Positions 11,297 through 23,446 of a DNA stretch of 64,000 nt are shown here, piece by piece. The DNA lies in contig NC_060024.1 of the NCBI RefSeq assembly GCF_021134715.1, positions 7,006,001 to 7,070,000 of the forward strand, given 5' to 3'. The stretch comes from Daphnia pulex. Its lineage: Eukaryota > Arthropoda > Branchiopoda > Diplostraca > Daphniidae. The translations under genes and the position numbers were made by a program. Position 1 is the stretch's first letter, and every line of letters begins with the position of its first letter. A model generated the notes under the pieces. That model had not been told where the DNA came from, did not search any database, and saw nothing but the letters and a program-made list of their open reading frames with translations.

Positions 11297-11968
11297 TTGA
11301 CAATGTCTTTGTTAGACAGTTTAGTTGTTGGTAAGAATTTTGACAGTTACGATGATGTATTGGAATTTGCTGACGCTCTTGCAAAAGAGAATAATTTCCC
11401 TTTAAAAATTAATGACACTGTAAGTATTGAAGCTTACAACGCTAAAGTTAAGAATCAGTTAGACCCTAAGTGGAAATTTAAGTTTGTGTTTATCACGTGT
11501 TCCCACTATGGGCGACACAAAACAAGAGCAACTGGTTTGAGGCCAAATCAATGTGTGTACGCCGCCAATTGCAAGTTTGGATTTCGCGCTGTATGCATCC
11601 CTGTTCTTGGCAAATTTCAAATTGCACCGGAGAAGTTTTGTAAGGCACACGCCAACCATGCCATATCCGAGAACCACATCAAGCTTTATCGCCGAAAAGA
11701 GTGATTTTAATTATTACCGATAATACCAATAAAGACTAATCTATTACTCTTTATTTCAGAAATCTTTGAAAAACCCAGAGCTCCATAAGTTTGTTATGTC
11801 CGCTTTGTCGGTGGGGGGAAATCCCACTTTGACAAGGAAGGAAATTCATAATAAATGGGGACACTTCATGAAGAGCAAAGACATCCAGAACATGAAGCAA
11901 GCAATGTCAGGCTTGTGTCATAAAACTAAAATTGACGATTGGAGAGGGGGGTCTAAAAAACATGAATA
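11297..11968 (+). pseudogene. FAR1/ZSWIM-type zinc-binding domain fragment
   Basis: First frame (11297-11703) starts MTMSLLDSLVVGKNFDSYDD and contains YDDVLEFADALAKENNFPL, then FVFITCSHYGRHK, NQCVYAANCKFGFRAVC and FCKAHANHAISENHIKLY. The spacing of C, C, C and H around the CxxxxCxFGFRAVC block resembles the WRKY-GCM1-like N-terminal domain found in FAR1/ZSWIM3-type proteins and Mutator-like transposases. A second open stretch after an acceptor-like TTTCAG at 11759 reads KSLKNPELHKFVMSALSVGG up to a stop at 11967-11969, but no donor restores the frame cleanly. No MULE DDE core follows. I infer a domesticated or decaying transposon N-terminus. Confidence 0.45.
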
Positions 11969-11969
11969 A

Positions 11970-12730
11970 CTTACAGAAAAATCGGTCCCGCCTTCAAAAA
12001 ACAAATATAAACTTGAAGTAGAAGAAACAATGAATTAAAGGATTCTAAGATTGTATTTTTAGGTCGTTTATGTTACATATGGGAGAGATTTTAAAACTTT
12101 TCGTTTCCCCATAAGCTTCATGTTAAAACGCACAAAGAAATTTTCGACGGCTCACCGATTTTTCAATAGATTTTAATTTTTTTTAAATACTACATTACAT
12201 TGAAATTAAACAAAAATTGGAACTTAAGTTAATCTTGCAATTTTCTTTAACTCCGTATTTTTAAAATAATTTTTTAAAAATAAAGACACCATTTAGCAAA
12301 AAGTTAATTTTTAAACACATTTTAAAATATGATCCCTTAATTTTTTCTTTCTCGGGTTTTACACAGAGTAAGAAAATACTGAGTTTCCCCGTGTGGTGTG
12401 ACGAAGCCTTATGGAAAATTCCAACGGGGTAGTTTCACCATAGTCTCTATCACTCTGCTTATAGGAGTGATGCAATCAAACATACTATGAATGATATTGT
12501 AATTAACCACAGGTTATAATAAGTTAAAACAAACTTTATAATGTAGGAAATTAGTTTTTTTTAACAAAGCTCATTTATTGGTTTTCATAAAAAACTAGAA
12601 ATATTTCCACAATAAATCAAATGAAAATTTGATTTTTCATCCTATCGTTTTTTATAAATTTAAATATCTTCCTTACCAAATTTCTCGGGAGCTTTGAACT
12701 GCAGATTCTCCTAAAATGATCTTTTTTATA
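11970..12730. other. Unassigned AT-rich stretch
   Basis: No open frame with recognisable content. Contains poly(A/T) runs and AAAATTTGATTTTTCATC-like short palindromes. May be the decayed remainder of the element carrying the FAR1-like fragment. Confidence 0.4.
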
Positions 12731-12795
12731 TGAGAAAATCGAAATTAACACGTAGTTTCAAATTTGATGCTTTTTTTGTCAGATTGACTGTACTA
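12731..12795 (+). repeat. Inverted-repeat arm (partner 27336-27398)
   Basis: AAAATCGAAATTAACACGTA followed by GTTTCA and GTCAGATTGACTGTACTA matches the reverse complement of 27336-27398 apart from a few differences in the middle. The two arms bracket the whole BEL/piggyBac block. Directly next to each is a 22-bp direct repeat starting TATGGAGAGGTGGTT (12797 and 27262). Confidence 0.75.
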
Positions 12796-12819
12796 GTATG
12801 GAGAGGTGGTTACCAATGC

Positions 12820-13089
12820 AACTTGATCTCGGTCGTCTGGGTGAACCCTACCGACTTTCATGGGTACGACGGTTAGGCGGTAGTGTCACGGATCAGGTCC
12901 GTGGGAATAAAAAGCGGTGTATTGATGACGGGAGCGGCTCCTTTTATTATAATTCACTCTCGTTTACAGTTCAGAGAAGGGCAAAATCAAAAACTTGTCT
13001 AGCGTTCGGTGTCTTCTTCTTGCCTATCACGCTCTCTCTCCCCTCTTTTTCTACTCCCTTCTCCTCAGCGTTGCCAGCGCCACTAAAAA
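12820..13089 (-). repeat. Candidate 3' LTR of the BEL/Pao element
   Basis: Follows the pol C-terminus on the minus strand and carries an AATAAAAGG signal, as expected of an LTR, and is bounded by CA before TTGGTAACC. I could not find a matching 5' LTR near 25.5-27.3 kb by eye, so the call is weak. Confidence 0.35.
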
Positions 13090-16000
13090 TCAATCCATAT
13101 GGCGCTGGTGCGCCGCAGTCCGGCGGCCGGTGACGATGTAATTCTGCTGGCCAGCTGCAATAGAACAGAGTTTAACAACAGGACGGGTTACTATAGAGCG
13201 AGGGGTTTTGACAGTGACTCTCCGAACTACTCCATCACTACTGGGATGAACGATAGTGACCGTCCCTGTAAGCCGTTCCCCACGCTTAGCATTCTCGTCC
13301 ATAATAAGAACTTGGTCACCAATTTGAAGAGGACGGGCAGACTGATCCCATTTTTCTCTCCCTATTAGACTCGGGACATATTCCTGCATCCAGCGACGCC
13401 AACATTGATTGAGAATGAACTGAGATTGCTTCCATCTTCTTCTTCTCAGACCGTCGAACGCGGTACGCGGTGGGGATGGGCGCCACCGAGTATAAAGTGG
13501 TTTGGCGTCAAAGGCTCAGGCTTTGCTGGGTCGGTGTGTACATGAGTGAGAGGCTGACTGTTTAACATTGATGCAACTTCCGCAAATACCATACGAAGCA
13601 CCTCGTCAGGGACAGATCTAGAGTGGAGAATAGCGCGCATTGCGGCCTTCCTTGACCCGATAATTCGTTTCTACACACTACCAAAGTGGTATCCAGAAGA
13701 TGATGACTTGTGCCAGTCGATGCCTCGGTTGATGACCTCTTCCGTGACTCGTGCAGAATTTAAATTCGCAATTCCTTGCGCGAGCTCCTTCTTTCCGGCC
13801 ATCAGATTAGTCCCATTATCGGAGTAGATCACCTTCGGGATTAAACGGCGGAGGGCCATAATAAACGAGTCGGCATCCATAGTGTCGATAACTTCTAGGT
13901 GAATGGCGCGGGAGGAAAGACACGTGATCAGGAGGCCGTACCTCTTACTCGATCGCCTACCAATCACGACACTCAATGGGCCAAAGCAGTCTAAGCCAAC
14001 ATTAGTAAAAACACGAATAAACGCCTCGAGATGCTCTTTTGGGAGGTTCGCCATACTATGGCGAACCTCTCAAAAGAGCGGTCCCAAAAGGTTTCGGCAA
14101 AGAACGTTGAATTTTGAAAGGCTCGCACCTTGCGAAGGTGCGTTGGATCGCCCTGTGTCCCTTGGGGAGATAGAGTTGTTCACGAACGACACTAAGAGTG
14201 TGCTCAACACCCGCCTGATGAATTTTTAGATGACGATCATTGATGATGAGCTTGGTCAGCGGGTGATCAGTGGCAATAATTATTGGGTGTCGAGTGCGTG
14301 CCGGAAGCTCAGCATGTTCCTATCGTCCATCAACTTTGAGTAAACCGTTGTTCTCGCAAATGTATGGCCCGACACGCCGTAAAGTCGAGTCGCGGGGAAT
14401 CACTGTGCCTTTAAGGAGTGCCTTGCGCTCTCGCAGAAACGATTCTTCTTGGGAAACAATCACACACATGCGGAAGGCCTGATCAAGGTGGTCGGCAGTC
14501 AGATTTGGGTGTGTTGGTGAGCCGGGCCAGATCAACTGGGCGACATCACGTTTCAACTCGTTCAGCTGCGTTGCACGAGAGATGAGGTTGGAGAAAGTGG
14601 GCGCCAACGGATGGGAATAAAATGTTGTCAGGTGTAGCTGTTCAATGTTGATGATTGGTTCTATTTGGTCGTTTTCTGGCGTCGTAGTATGGGATATGAA
14701 TGGTGCTGGAACGTATTCAGGATCCATTAGAAAAGACGGTTCACCTACAGTTTGGTCCAAAATTTTTTGGTGGAGAAGCGCGAGTGCAATCGTCGGCCGG
14801 GTTATCTTCACTACGTACGAAGTACCAGTGATTTAATGCAGAATGGGAAAGAATTTCGTCACGCCTTTTACACACGAACGACGGACGATTGGGCTGGTCA
14901 GAACGCAGCTGATGCAATACAATCTGTGAATCGGTGTAATAGTCAACAGCGTAGATAAGAATCCGGAGCTCCTGTCTTATCAGAAGTGACAAGCGGACCG
15001 CTAGCACCGCCGCTTCCAACTCGAAACGCAGCACGTCATTGGTTTAAGAGATGCGATCCGGCCCTTAGCCATCACGAAACTGAGATTAACTGATCCATTA
15101 CACTCGGCCCGCAAATATGCCACCGCTCCAAACGCTACCGAAGACGCGTCCGCAAATATGACAAGACGAAAGATTGACGCTTTCAACGGAAAATTCGACT
15201 GGGCGAAAACAGCGGTTTACATAGGGAAAGGACGTATTCTCCAAGCTAGCGACCCAAGTCTTCCACTTTGCCAGTATATCAACGAGCAAAGGTTTATTTC
15301 AGCACCGCGACGAAGGTTGGTCGAACACTTGCGATTGTTGAAATAACAATTTTGTGGCTGTAATGACTGGGAGACTAATACCTAATTGGTCGAAAATGAG
15401 CGATATGGCCGATAAAAGTTCTCTCTTGGTTGCAACATTCGGCATTGAACGGACTCGGATGCCATAGGTGTCAGTTGCCAAGTCCCATTTCATGCCAAGC
15501 TGGTATTCGACAGGAAGAGCACTAAGATAAATGTCTAGTACTTGGGGTGACCTGTCTTGCAGGGGCATCGTTTCTAGTACTCGGTGGGATAATGAGGCAA
15601 GTGCTGTCAGCCGAAATCCCCCTGCTTCGAGGGTCTTAGTGACTGCTTTGGCGAAATCGACCGTTTCGCTTTCTGTTTCGAATGAATTAACCAAATTATC
15701 AGAGTAGAAGTTATCCCGAATTTTTGCGTCCACTTGTGGAAAGGCATTATTGTTCTTGGCGGCATTATGAATGGTTTGGACTACGGCAGAAGACGAACAA
15801 ACAGCGCCAAAAATCAGCGTCGTGAATTGAAAAGTCCGTACGGGTTCGCTGCTACCAAAGGGTCGAAAGACGAAGCGCTGCAAAGATAGATCCTGCTTCT
15901 CAACTCCTATACGGTGGTAGAATGCTTCAATGTCTGCGGAGACCGCGAAACGATACTGCAGGGCACGAAGGAGGACACCTTCTAGGCTAGGAATAGAAGG

Positions 16001-16700
16001 TGGGCCTCGCAATAGAAGGTCGTTGTAACATAGACCATGGAAGCGGGCAGCGACGTCAAATACCACTCTAATCTTGTCCGGCTTGTTGTGATTCACGACG
16101 AAGGCGGTAAGTACCAAACCTTGCCGGCAGGTTCGCTGATCTCTGAACTTTTCACGTGAACGGCTGTTCCTGACGCGATCAACTTCTCTCTAGGCGCTCC
16201 GGTATTTTATTGCAATGTCGCACATATCAGGTTGCATGACGTTGTGTTCGATAATGTAAAACCGAGATAGGGCCTGATTATTCGGAATCATCGTGAAATT
16301 AAGACGAAGGGAGAGCGCAATCTGAAAGCCGCAACCAACGAAGGTTATCGAACGGTGATGGATGCCTACCATCTGAAGGTCTTCGTCTTCTTGAGCTTTG
16401 GTTGAATTAGGTTTGAGCACTATGCCGAACGTTTCAAGAGAGCGGAATTGGTCAACCACACTAGAAAGCGATGGTAAAAGGCACGCGGACTGAAGGTTGA
16501 CGCTTTTATTGTTGCTGGGTCCCACAACGAGTCTTTGAGGGATATTTCCGGCCACGGCCCAGCCGAAACGCGTTCGATGCGCTGCAGGCCCATCTTCGCC
16601 CTCCATGGGCCCAATTATATGGGTCGCTTGATGGGTTGTCGATAAATCCATGCCGATTAATAATTCGACTTGATCGGAATCGATTGGGGGTAGCTCTTAA
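13090..16700 (-). pseudogene. BEL/Pao retrotransposon pol (RT-RNase H-integrase), broken
   Basis: Read downwards: pre-RT segment (16651-16190, MDLSTTHQATHIIGPMEGED, RTRFGWAVAGNIP), reverse transcriptase (16117-15299, DKIRVVFDVAARFHG, LNDLLLRGP-like YNDLLLRGPPSIPSLEGVLL, FQFTTLIFGAVCSSS), a Pao-type region (QLGISLPVITATKLLFQ), RNase H pieces (15289-14741, ending RSEDNPADDCTRA), a zinc-binding/integrase part (14054-13671, VGLDCFGPLSV, VIYSDNGTN) and the Pao-specific C-terminal domain (13389-13090, RPLQIGDQVLIMDENAKRG). At least five stops or frame changes separate these pieces. The RT active-site motif reads YSDN where an xxDD pair is expected, so it would be dead. The 5' end is cut at the TTAA of the inserted piggyBac element; gag-protease continues at 23447-25539. 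Confidence 0.9.
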
Positions 16701-17365
16701 CCCTTTTTCGACTGACGGGACGTTTCTTTTTCGACGGCTTTCAGTAGGGTCTGGTGGGACCTCGCCCACAGACACGAGAGATTTCAAATCGGCTAAATTC
16801 ATTCCTATCAAAGCTGATATCTCGAAATCCATCCTACAGAATTGAATTGCCTTACAACGAAAAATTAATTGACCTACCGTCTTTCAATGATAAAAAGGAG
16901 GAGAAATTAAAACGAGTATTTCTCGTGTTTTACCGAGTTTTCGGTGACGGGACATTTCTGGCCCGTCAGGCGGCTCTGATCGAGGTCTACACGAGAACCT
17001 TCGATCTGGACTGTCGGGACATATAAGTCTCCGCCAGATATGTCCCTCCAGGCGGCTGCAATTTTATCAAAAGCCCGGCCAGATTTGAACCACCAGGTGG
17101 TTGGGCACTTTTTCAAGTATTGATCAGTGGTGAGCTCCTAGTGTAACGTGCACTGGGATGATCTGAAATTCGGTTCATTTCGATAGTAGGATCATTTCAG
17201 GAGTCAGAATTAGTGATGCCGCGCTCAGTAGATATTTGATAAAAGGGAACCAACCACCCTGGTTAGAGATGTCAGAAATTGTGAGGTTTTATTTGTGTTC
17301 CTCATTAAAAAAAAACAAAGAAGTAGAGCTGACCAGCCAGGCAGGCGCGGTCGAAAGAAATGGGA

Positions 17366-17580
17366 TCGAGCGATGGTTGGATAGATATCGAAGGGAAGGC
17401 GAAAGAAGCGAAGAGTTAGCGCGAAATTTCTTTAGTAGCTTTGACGCCAAAACTTTGGTATCGACGGGGAGCTTTGGGAAATGGAACGAAGACGCAGAAT
17501 GGGAAGTTGTCCGATTCGGCGTTAGTTGTAGTTTCATTTCCATCGTAGCTGAACTCCTTTCCGACCATCAATTGGTTTTA
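17366..17580. repeat. Diverged single unit of the 300-bp repeat
   Basis: GGATAGATATCGAAGGGAAG, GCGAAATTTCTTTAGTAGCT and GGGAGCTTTGGGAAATGGAA occur in the same order as in the tandem array at 19058-20168, but with more differences. It lies about 1.5 kb upstream in the same transposon. Confidence 0.8.
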
Positions 17581-18529
17581 TTTTGATTCCGCACGGGCAT
17601 ATATGAGTTCGAGAGCATGGCGGGTGAAAGAAATGAATTCGAAGTTGTGTTTGGATGGGAAGCTCTGTTGGAATTGGTCAAAAACGAAGAATCAGAAGTG
17701 TCCGATTCAAAGTTACTAGTTTCATTCCTTGTGGCCAGAGCTCCTTAACCTACCCGCCGCTTCAAATGAATTCAGTTTCGATTCCGTTGCGTCGCTTCTC
17801 GGTCTTATAGTACCCACCTGTCTACGGCCGGAAGATATAAATCCGAACCGAAAGATTATGAGAGAGACGAGGGTATCGACCCGCGAAAGCAATTTTACCC
17901 TAGGAAGTCTCGAAAGTCGGTTGCTTAATCAGGAAGTGAATACCTGATGGTGATGGTATTATTAATTCTTCCTTGATTACCGATGGAACAGCAAAGCGAA
18001 AGATTGGAGACGAAAAGAGGAGAGTTCATCCCCAATTCGAATCTTAGTAGTTTTCATCTTTCGTGTTCTACTCACCGGTCCAAGATCGTGGAATTCCACT
18101 TCTGTACACAGTTCGCGTAATGGTTTTAAATGATGGATATGGTCGAAGCGGTCGGTGAATGGTTCGAATCAGAGACGAAAGCGTTTTGGCAGATAACTCC
18201 TAACACGTTTATTTGGGCTGGTCCCCGTGCCCATTGCAGTACCGGGCGAATGCGCCAGGCGCCGAGTCTTGAAAAATCGAACCTTGCCAAGTCCCGACGA
18301 CGGGGTAGTGACGTCGTTGCCGGGACTTGGATGAATGCGAGCTTGTGGAAGACAAAATAATAGACGAACGGTGCAATTCATCCTGCTGAACTTTTTGTTC
18401 GAATACTGATGAAACTTAAAAACCTAGTAATCTTTCCAATACAAGAGTAACTCCGATTCATTTGCCCGATTGCCGGGTTTTGGGCCGCCTAGAAATGATC
18501 CTGATTCAACCAGAAATCTTTCCGGATTT

Positions 18530-18740
18530 ATAGTGCCCGTTGGGTGGTCAGCAATGCCTCTTGTCTTGTCTTTTCTGTGCGTTGATCACAAATGTGCGGC
18601 AATCTGCGGCAGATGTGAAAAGCGCTGGATAAGATGAGAAACAAACCCCGTATGTGCATGCATGTCCCAGCATGAGGAGACCGTCGAACCAAATAAAATT
18701 GGATCCTTTTGGCCAATATAGAAGCCTTGAATAAACATGG
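18530..18740. repeat. Diverged repeat pair inside the piggyBac element
   Basis: The stretch CCTCTTGTCTTG, GTGCGTTGAT, AAAGCGCTGGATAAGA, GTGCATGCAT and GAGACCGTCG recurs in the same order at 20238-20390. With the 300-bp units this shows that a larger block (300-bp unit plus this segment) was duplicated before local amplification. Confidence 0.65.
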
Positions 18741-19057
18741 CAATAAAAAATAAAGTCCTAAGAGTTTTTTGGAAGTGGCGTAGAGACGAATGTCTCGTGA
18801 ATTGGCTCCTAATTTAACCTAGAGCCGGGTGCAAATTCGATTAAGCCAGAGCAGACTGGCCGGTTAGAGATGTCAGAAATTCAAAGTTCAGATATGTCAG
18901 AAATATATTGGACAACACGGATGAAAGAAAAATGAAGGGGTGGTTGTAATGAATTCCCCTGGGAATTAGCGAAAACAGAACGGGAAGTGTCAGTTCTAAA
19001 TAGTTTTTTTCCAGGCGGTATTTTTATTCCGTTCCGGTCCGTGTAATCGAATGAAAT

Positions 19058-20168
19058 GAATTTGAAGCCGGTGGTTGGATAGATATCGAAGGGAAGGCGA
19101 AAGAGGCGAAAAGGAAAGCGCGAAATTTCTTTAGTAGCTTCGACGCAAAAATTTTGGTATCGACGGGGAGCTTTGGGAAATGGAACGAAGACGCAGAATG
19201 GGAAGTTGTCCGGTTCGGCGTTAGTTGTAGTTTCATTTCCACCGTAGCTGAGCTCCTTTCCGCCCGACGCTCCTTATTTATTTTATTCCTATCTGGGTGC
19301 CGCGCGACTTAAGTGTCCGCGATGCCTCAAATACAAATAAAAAAAGGGTTCAAGTGAATTTGAAGCCGGTGGTTGGATAGATATCGAAGGGAAGGCGAAA
19401 GAGGCGAAAAGGAAAGCGCGAAATTTCTTTAGTAGCTTCGACGCAAAAACTTTGGTATCGACGGGGAGCTTTGGGAAATGGAACGAAGACGCAGAATGGG
19501 AAGTTGTCCGGTTCGGCGTTAGTTGTAGTTTCATTTCCATCGTAGCTGAGCTCCTTTCCGCCCGACGCTCCTTATTTATTTTTATTCCTATCTGGGTGCC
19601 GCGCGACTTAAGTGTCCGCGATTCCTCAAATACAAATAAAAAAAAGGGTTCAAGTGAATTTGAAGCCGGTGGTTGGATAGATATCGAAGGGAAGGCGAAA
19701 GAGGCGAAAAGGAAAGCGCGAAATTTCTTTAGTAGCTTTGACGCAAAAACTTTGGTATCGATGGGGAGCTTTGGGAAATGGAACGAAGACACAGAATGGG
19801 AAGTTGTCCGGTTCGGCGTTAGTTGTAGTTTCATTTCCATCGTAGCTGAGCTCCTTTCCGCCCGACGCTCCTTATTTATTTTTATTCCTATCTGGGTGCC
19901 GCGCGACTTAAATGTCCGCGATTCCTCAAATACAAATAAAAAAAAAGGGTTCAAGTGAATTTGAAGCCGGTGGTTGGATAGATATCGAAGGGAAGGCGAA
20001 AGAGGCGAAAAGGAAAGCGCGAAATTTCTTTAGTAGCTTCGACGCAAAAACTTTGGTATCGATGGGGAGCTTTGGGAAATGGAACGAAGACGCAGAATGG
20101 GAAGTTGTCCGGTTCGGCGTTAGTTGTAGTTTCATTTCCATCGTAGCTGAGCTCCTTTCCGTCCAACG
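19058..20168. repeat. Four tandem units of about 300 bp
   Basis: Units begin AATTTGAAGCCGGTGGTTGG at about 19058, 19358, 19658 and 19959, giving periods of 300-301 bases with very few differences. The last unit diverges after CTCCTTTCCG. Because 300 is a multiple of three, long open frames run through several units on both strands; the same peptides repeat and have no family match, so I treat them as non-coding. Confidence 0.9.
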
Positions 20169-20483
20169 GTTCTTTTGAATTGATCTTGAAGTCTTCGAGG
20201 CGCTATTAGTGCCCGTGTAATTAAATTTTACACAAAGCCTCTTGTACTTTCTTATCCGTGCGTTGATTACTGCTGTCTCGTGAGGAAACTCCGAAAGGCG
20301 GTGAAAGGCGCTGGATAAGAATCAGCCCCGGTAACTCCTGCATGTGCATGCTTTTCCCCTGCATGATAAAATAAGACCGTCGTATAAGGCTTAGGACGTA
20401 AGGCAATTCGTTATCCTTTTGCCGAATTCACAAAGACTAATCGTGCCTTTTTTTTCGATTCTGTATTTTCAGATTGATTAAAA

Positions 20484-22865
20484 ATGGCGAAAAATAAAAA
20501 AAAGAGAGACCCAAGATATACTAAGTCGAGAGCCGTGAAAAATTCAGCCAAGAATGCCGCCGCCGCAGCTGTATTAAAAAGGAGGCAGCTGAAAGAAGAA
20601 AGAGAACGTTTAGCTGGAGATCAAGAGCCGGTAATCAATTTTGATACTGTACCGGAGGCTCAAGATCAGGAGGAGGAGGCGGTTGCCGTCGAGGAGCCGG
20701 TCGAGGAGCCGGTCGAGGAGCCGGTTGAGAAGCCGGATGAGGAGCCTGGTCAGGAGTTGGTTGCTTCGCAGCGGCCGGAACTTGATCAGGATCCGGAAAT
20801 AGAGGATGAACAATCTGCCTCATAGGATGATGAACAAAAAGCTGGGACAGAAGAAGAGGAGCCGGTGGTAGAGCCATTAACCCCGAAAGACGTTACAGTT
20901 CAACTTGAACGATTGGAACTATCACCGGCGACGCTTCAAAGACTCAAAAGAGTTCAAAAAGCGAAAAAAAAGAAAGGAACGTGAAGACAGTTCAAAGAGT
21001 GGCTCCTCCCCACCAAAACGAACCAGAAGTCAGACCCGAAGACCAACTAGTGCAGGGTCTTCTTCTGAAACGGCCGATCCCGATGGTGAAGTAACACGGC
21101 ACTACACAGGGAAAAAGGTCGGTCTCACGAACGCGACTTTGAGGTGTCGTGGGCCTCGCGTTCTTACAGCGCATCCGTTCCGGCTGGCCAAAAAAACGAA
21201 CTCAGATTCGGCCAAGCTGAACATGCAAAAGAAGGCCGATGCCAAAAAAGTCGCCCAACATAAAGCCGTCAACCGGAATTGGAAAGAATGCAAAGTCTGG
21301 GGCGACGTTGGGAGACAATCACGGGCTGATGATGATTCACCGAGGCCTCAGTTCCAGGAAAGGGCAATTCAGTTTGCACCCCTAGAAGAACCAGGCCCCG
21401 TGTTGAGTCAATTCAGTCGTTTTTCGAGTCCCCTCGGAGTTTTCAAGACGATGCTTGGTGGTGAGGACACTTTGTACCTTCTTCGGGAGGCAACAAATGA
21501 CTACATCGCTGAATTCTGGAATTCAAGGAAGACGCCACCGTCTCGAAAAGTGGGTGGCAAGCCTGAAGGCAGGTTAATCGGCCCGCGGTTGCATGCTGGA
21601 GGTTTTGTCACAGACCACGAACTTATAGCCTTCTTTGGCATACAGTTCTTGATCGGATATCACCGTCTGCCCGAGCTGTCGATGTTCTGGGAGCAGCAAC
21701 CAGACACTGGTCTCGGGCTCGGAATAATTCAACAGGCCACGACTCGCGAGCGATTCAAATTCATTTCTAAACACATAGCTTGCGCAAGCCCAATCAACCA
21801 ACCCATCATGACGAAGAATGAGTCGAACCTGCGGCCGGACGAATTTGCAGCCAAGTTCGGTGGTGAGCCCGGAACATGCCGAAAGGGAATCTTCGTATGG
21901 AGAGACACTAAGGCGTTTCGGGTCGCTTCCAACTATCACGGCTCAGATATTGTCAAGGTCAGGAGAAAGCAGCGTGATGGTTCGTTCCGATCCAAGTCTT
22001 GTCCAAAGGCTATTGACGATTACGTCAATAACATGGGCGGTGTAGACACGGCGAACCAGCTGCGTTCTTACTACGAGAGAGACCGTAAAGCCAAAAAATG
22101 GTGGCACCGTCTCTTATACTCTCTCTTGGAGACATGTCTGGTGAACAGCTGGATATGCTTCAATGATATGGTGAGATCACAGATGGCGGAAATTAAAACT
22201 TTAAACACACAATAATTTCCGTTTTTTTCTTGACTTAGGTCGAGGAAAATTATCTGGAGGCTTACGAAGTTCAGATGCCATTTCTCGAGTTCAAACGGAA
22301 CGTCACGATGGGTCTTTTGTCCCACGCCCTGAACGAAAATAAAACCAAAGCTGGTCGAGCCGGGCGAATGATGCCAACCATACACCCTTCCGCTGAACCA
22401 GGAGCAAAGCGGCGAAAAAGTCGACTGAGTGTAAGGGACGACATTCGGTTAACTTGTGTGGGCAACCATCTACCCATCTTTGGGGAGGCGAGAGGCAGGT
22501 GCGAGTGGTGCCAGGCAACGACACCCAAAAAATTGGAATCAAGACCATTCTCAAAGTGCAAACAATGTAATGTGTTTTTGTGCCTCGGGAAGAAGAGGAA
22601 TTGCTTTGTCGATTTTCACGATGATAATTACACATCTGAGGATGCTCCGCTGGACGAGGTGGAAGCTGTCTATTCCGCTTCGGAGGAATCAGACGGCCAA
22701 GCTTCTGACCATGAGCCAACCAACAAGGAGTGTTCTTCTTCATCCGCTGATTCCGACGAGCCAGAATATTCTAACCGACGTGAAGGCTATATGATTGACG
22801 ATTATGATGATTTCCAAGACCGTGATGGATTTGTAATTGATGAATATGATGAATTTCAGCAATAA
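20484..22865 (+). pseudogene. piggyBac-type transposase, catalytic core deleted
   Basis: First part 20484-20825 starts MAKNKKKRDPRYTKSRAVKN (basic, then acidic with VEEPVEEPVEEP repeats), stops at TAG, and after a frame change at an A-run near 20970 continues as KRKKRKEREDSSKSGS through 22170. A 68-base intron (22171-22238) joins it to VEENYLEAYEVQMPFLEFKR and a C-terminal Cys-rich zinc-binding domain (CEWCQATTP, CKQCNVFLC) and acidic tail ending at 22865. piggyBac family features: PLGVFKTMLGG, LIAFFGIQFLIGYHRLP, YVNNMGGVDTANQLRSYY, KKWWHRLLYSLLETC. The segment between PIMTKNES and GTCRKGIFVWRD is far too short: the part of the family holding the first two catalytic Asp residues is missing, although the third (GGVD) remains. 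Confidence 0.87.
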
Positions 22866-23442
22866 ATTTGTGTTTTGTTCGTACGTCAGTGTGCATTTTT
22901 ACTCTAAAGTGCGGCTACTTGCCAGAGTGGTGACCGACGAAGGATCTGACTGACTTTTCTAATTAGAGATCCTATTCCTTTTCATAAGGAGCCGTCGACT
23001 GGAAAGACCCCTGGTCGATGGTAAAGACCTCAACGTCAGGCGGGGCGCCTTTCATTCTGCCAGGTGAATGAGAGTCAAGCCCGCCTGACGGGACACAAGA
23101 GGCACATTAAACGGCAAAAGTCTCTCGGGACAAATATGACGAAAAAAACTCGAGCCGTCTGTCGGGACAAAAATTTGAACAAGTGGTAGTTGCATGCAAC
23201 TGTCGGGACAAATATTTTGTCCCGCTAGACGGCTCGAGTCGAAAAAAGTGTCTCTTTTTAGAGACCATGTCCGCCTGAAGGGACATTCCTGTCGGGACAA
23301 CGGTGGCCGAAACGCGGTTAGGCCGGAAAAAATCGGATATTCCGAATTTTTTTTTAATGAGTGGTCTTAGGACCACTCAATGATATTTCGATCGAGCATT
23401 CAATCGAATCCGACCATCGGTTTTGTGGCGGTTGATAAAGGG
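22866..23442. other. Right subterminal region of the piggyBac element
   Basis: Non-coding. Contains several alternating CTGTCGGGACA, CGCCTGACGGGACA and AGCCGTCTGTCGGGACA motifs and their complements, mirrored by similar motifs at 16712-17050. Likely transposase-binding repeats. Confidence 0.55.
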
Positions 23443-23446
23443 TTAA

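Larger units (their letters stand above)
16697..23446 (+). mobile_element. piggyBac-type transposon inserted in the BEL element
   Basis: The element occupies 16701-23442 and is flanked by TTAA on both sides (16697-16700; 23443-23446), the hallmark target of piggyBac. Ends are inverted: CCCTTTTTCGAC at the left and, on the other strand, CCCTTTATCAAC at the right. Subterminal copies of a GTCGGGACA/GTCAGGCGG motif occur near both ends (about 16712-17050 and 23030-23310) in opposite orientations. It carries a transposase gene at 20484-22865 and a 300-bp tandem repeat. At 6.7 kb it is long for the superfamily. It separates BEL gag-protease from BEL pol, so it is the younger insertion. Confidence 0.88.

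Noticed and set aside
19289..20178. Long open frames on both strands (up to 221 residues) with repeated peptides
   Set aside because: They follow from a 300-bp tandem repeat whose length is a multiple of three; both strands are open and no family is recognisable.
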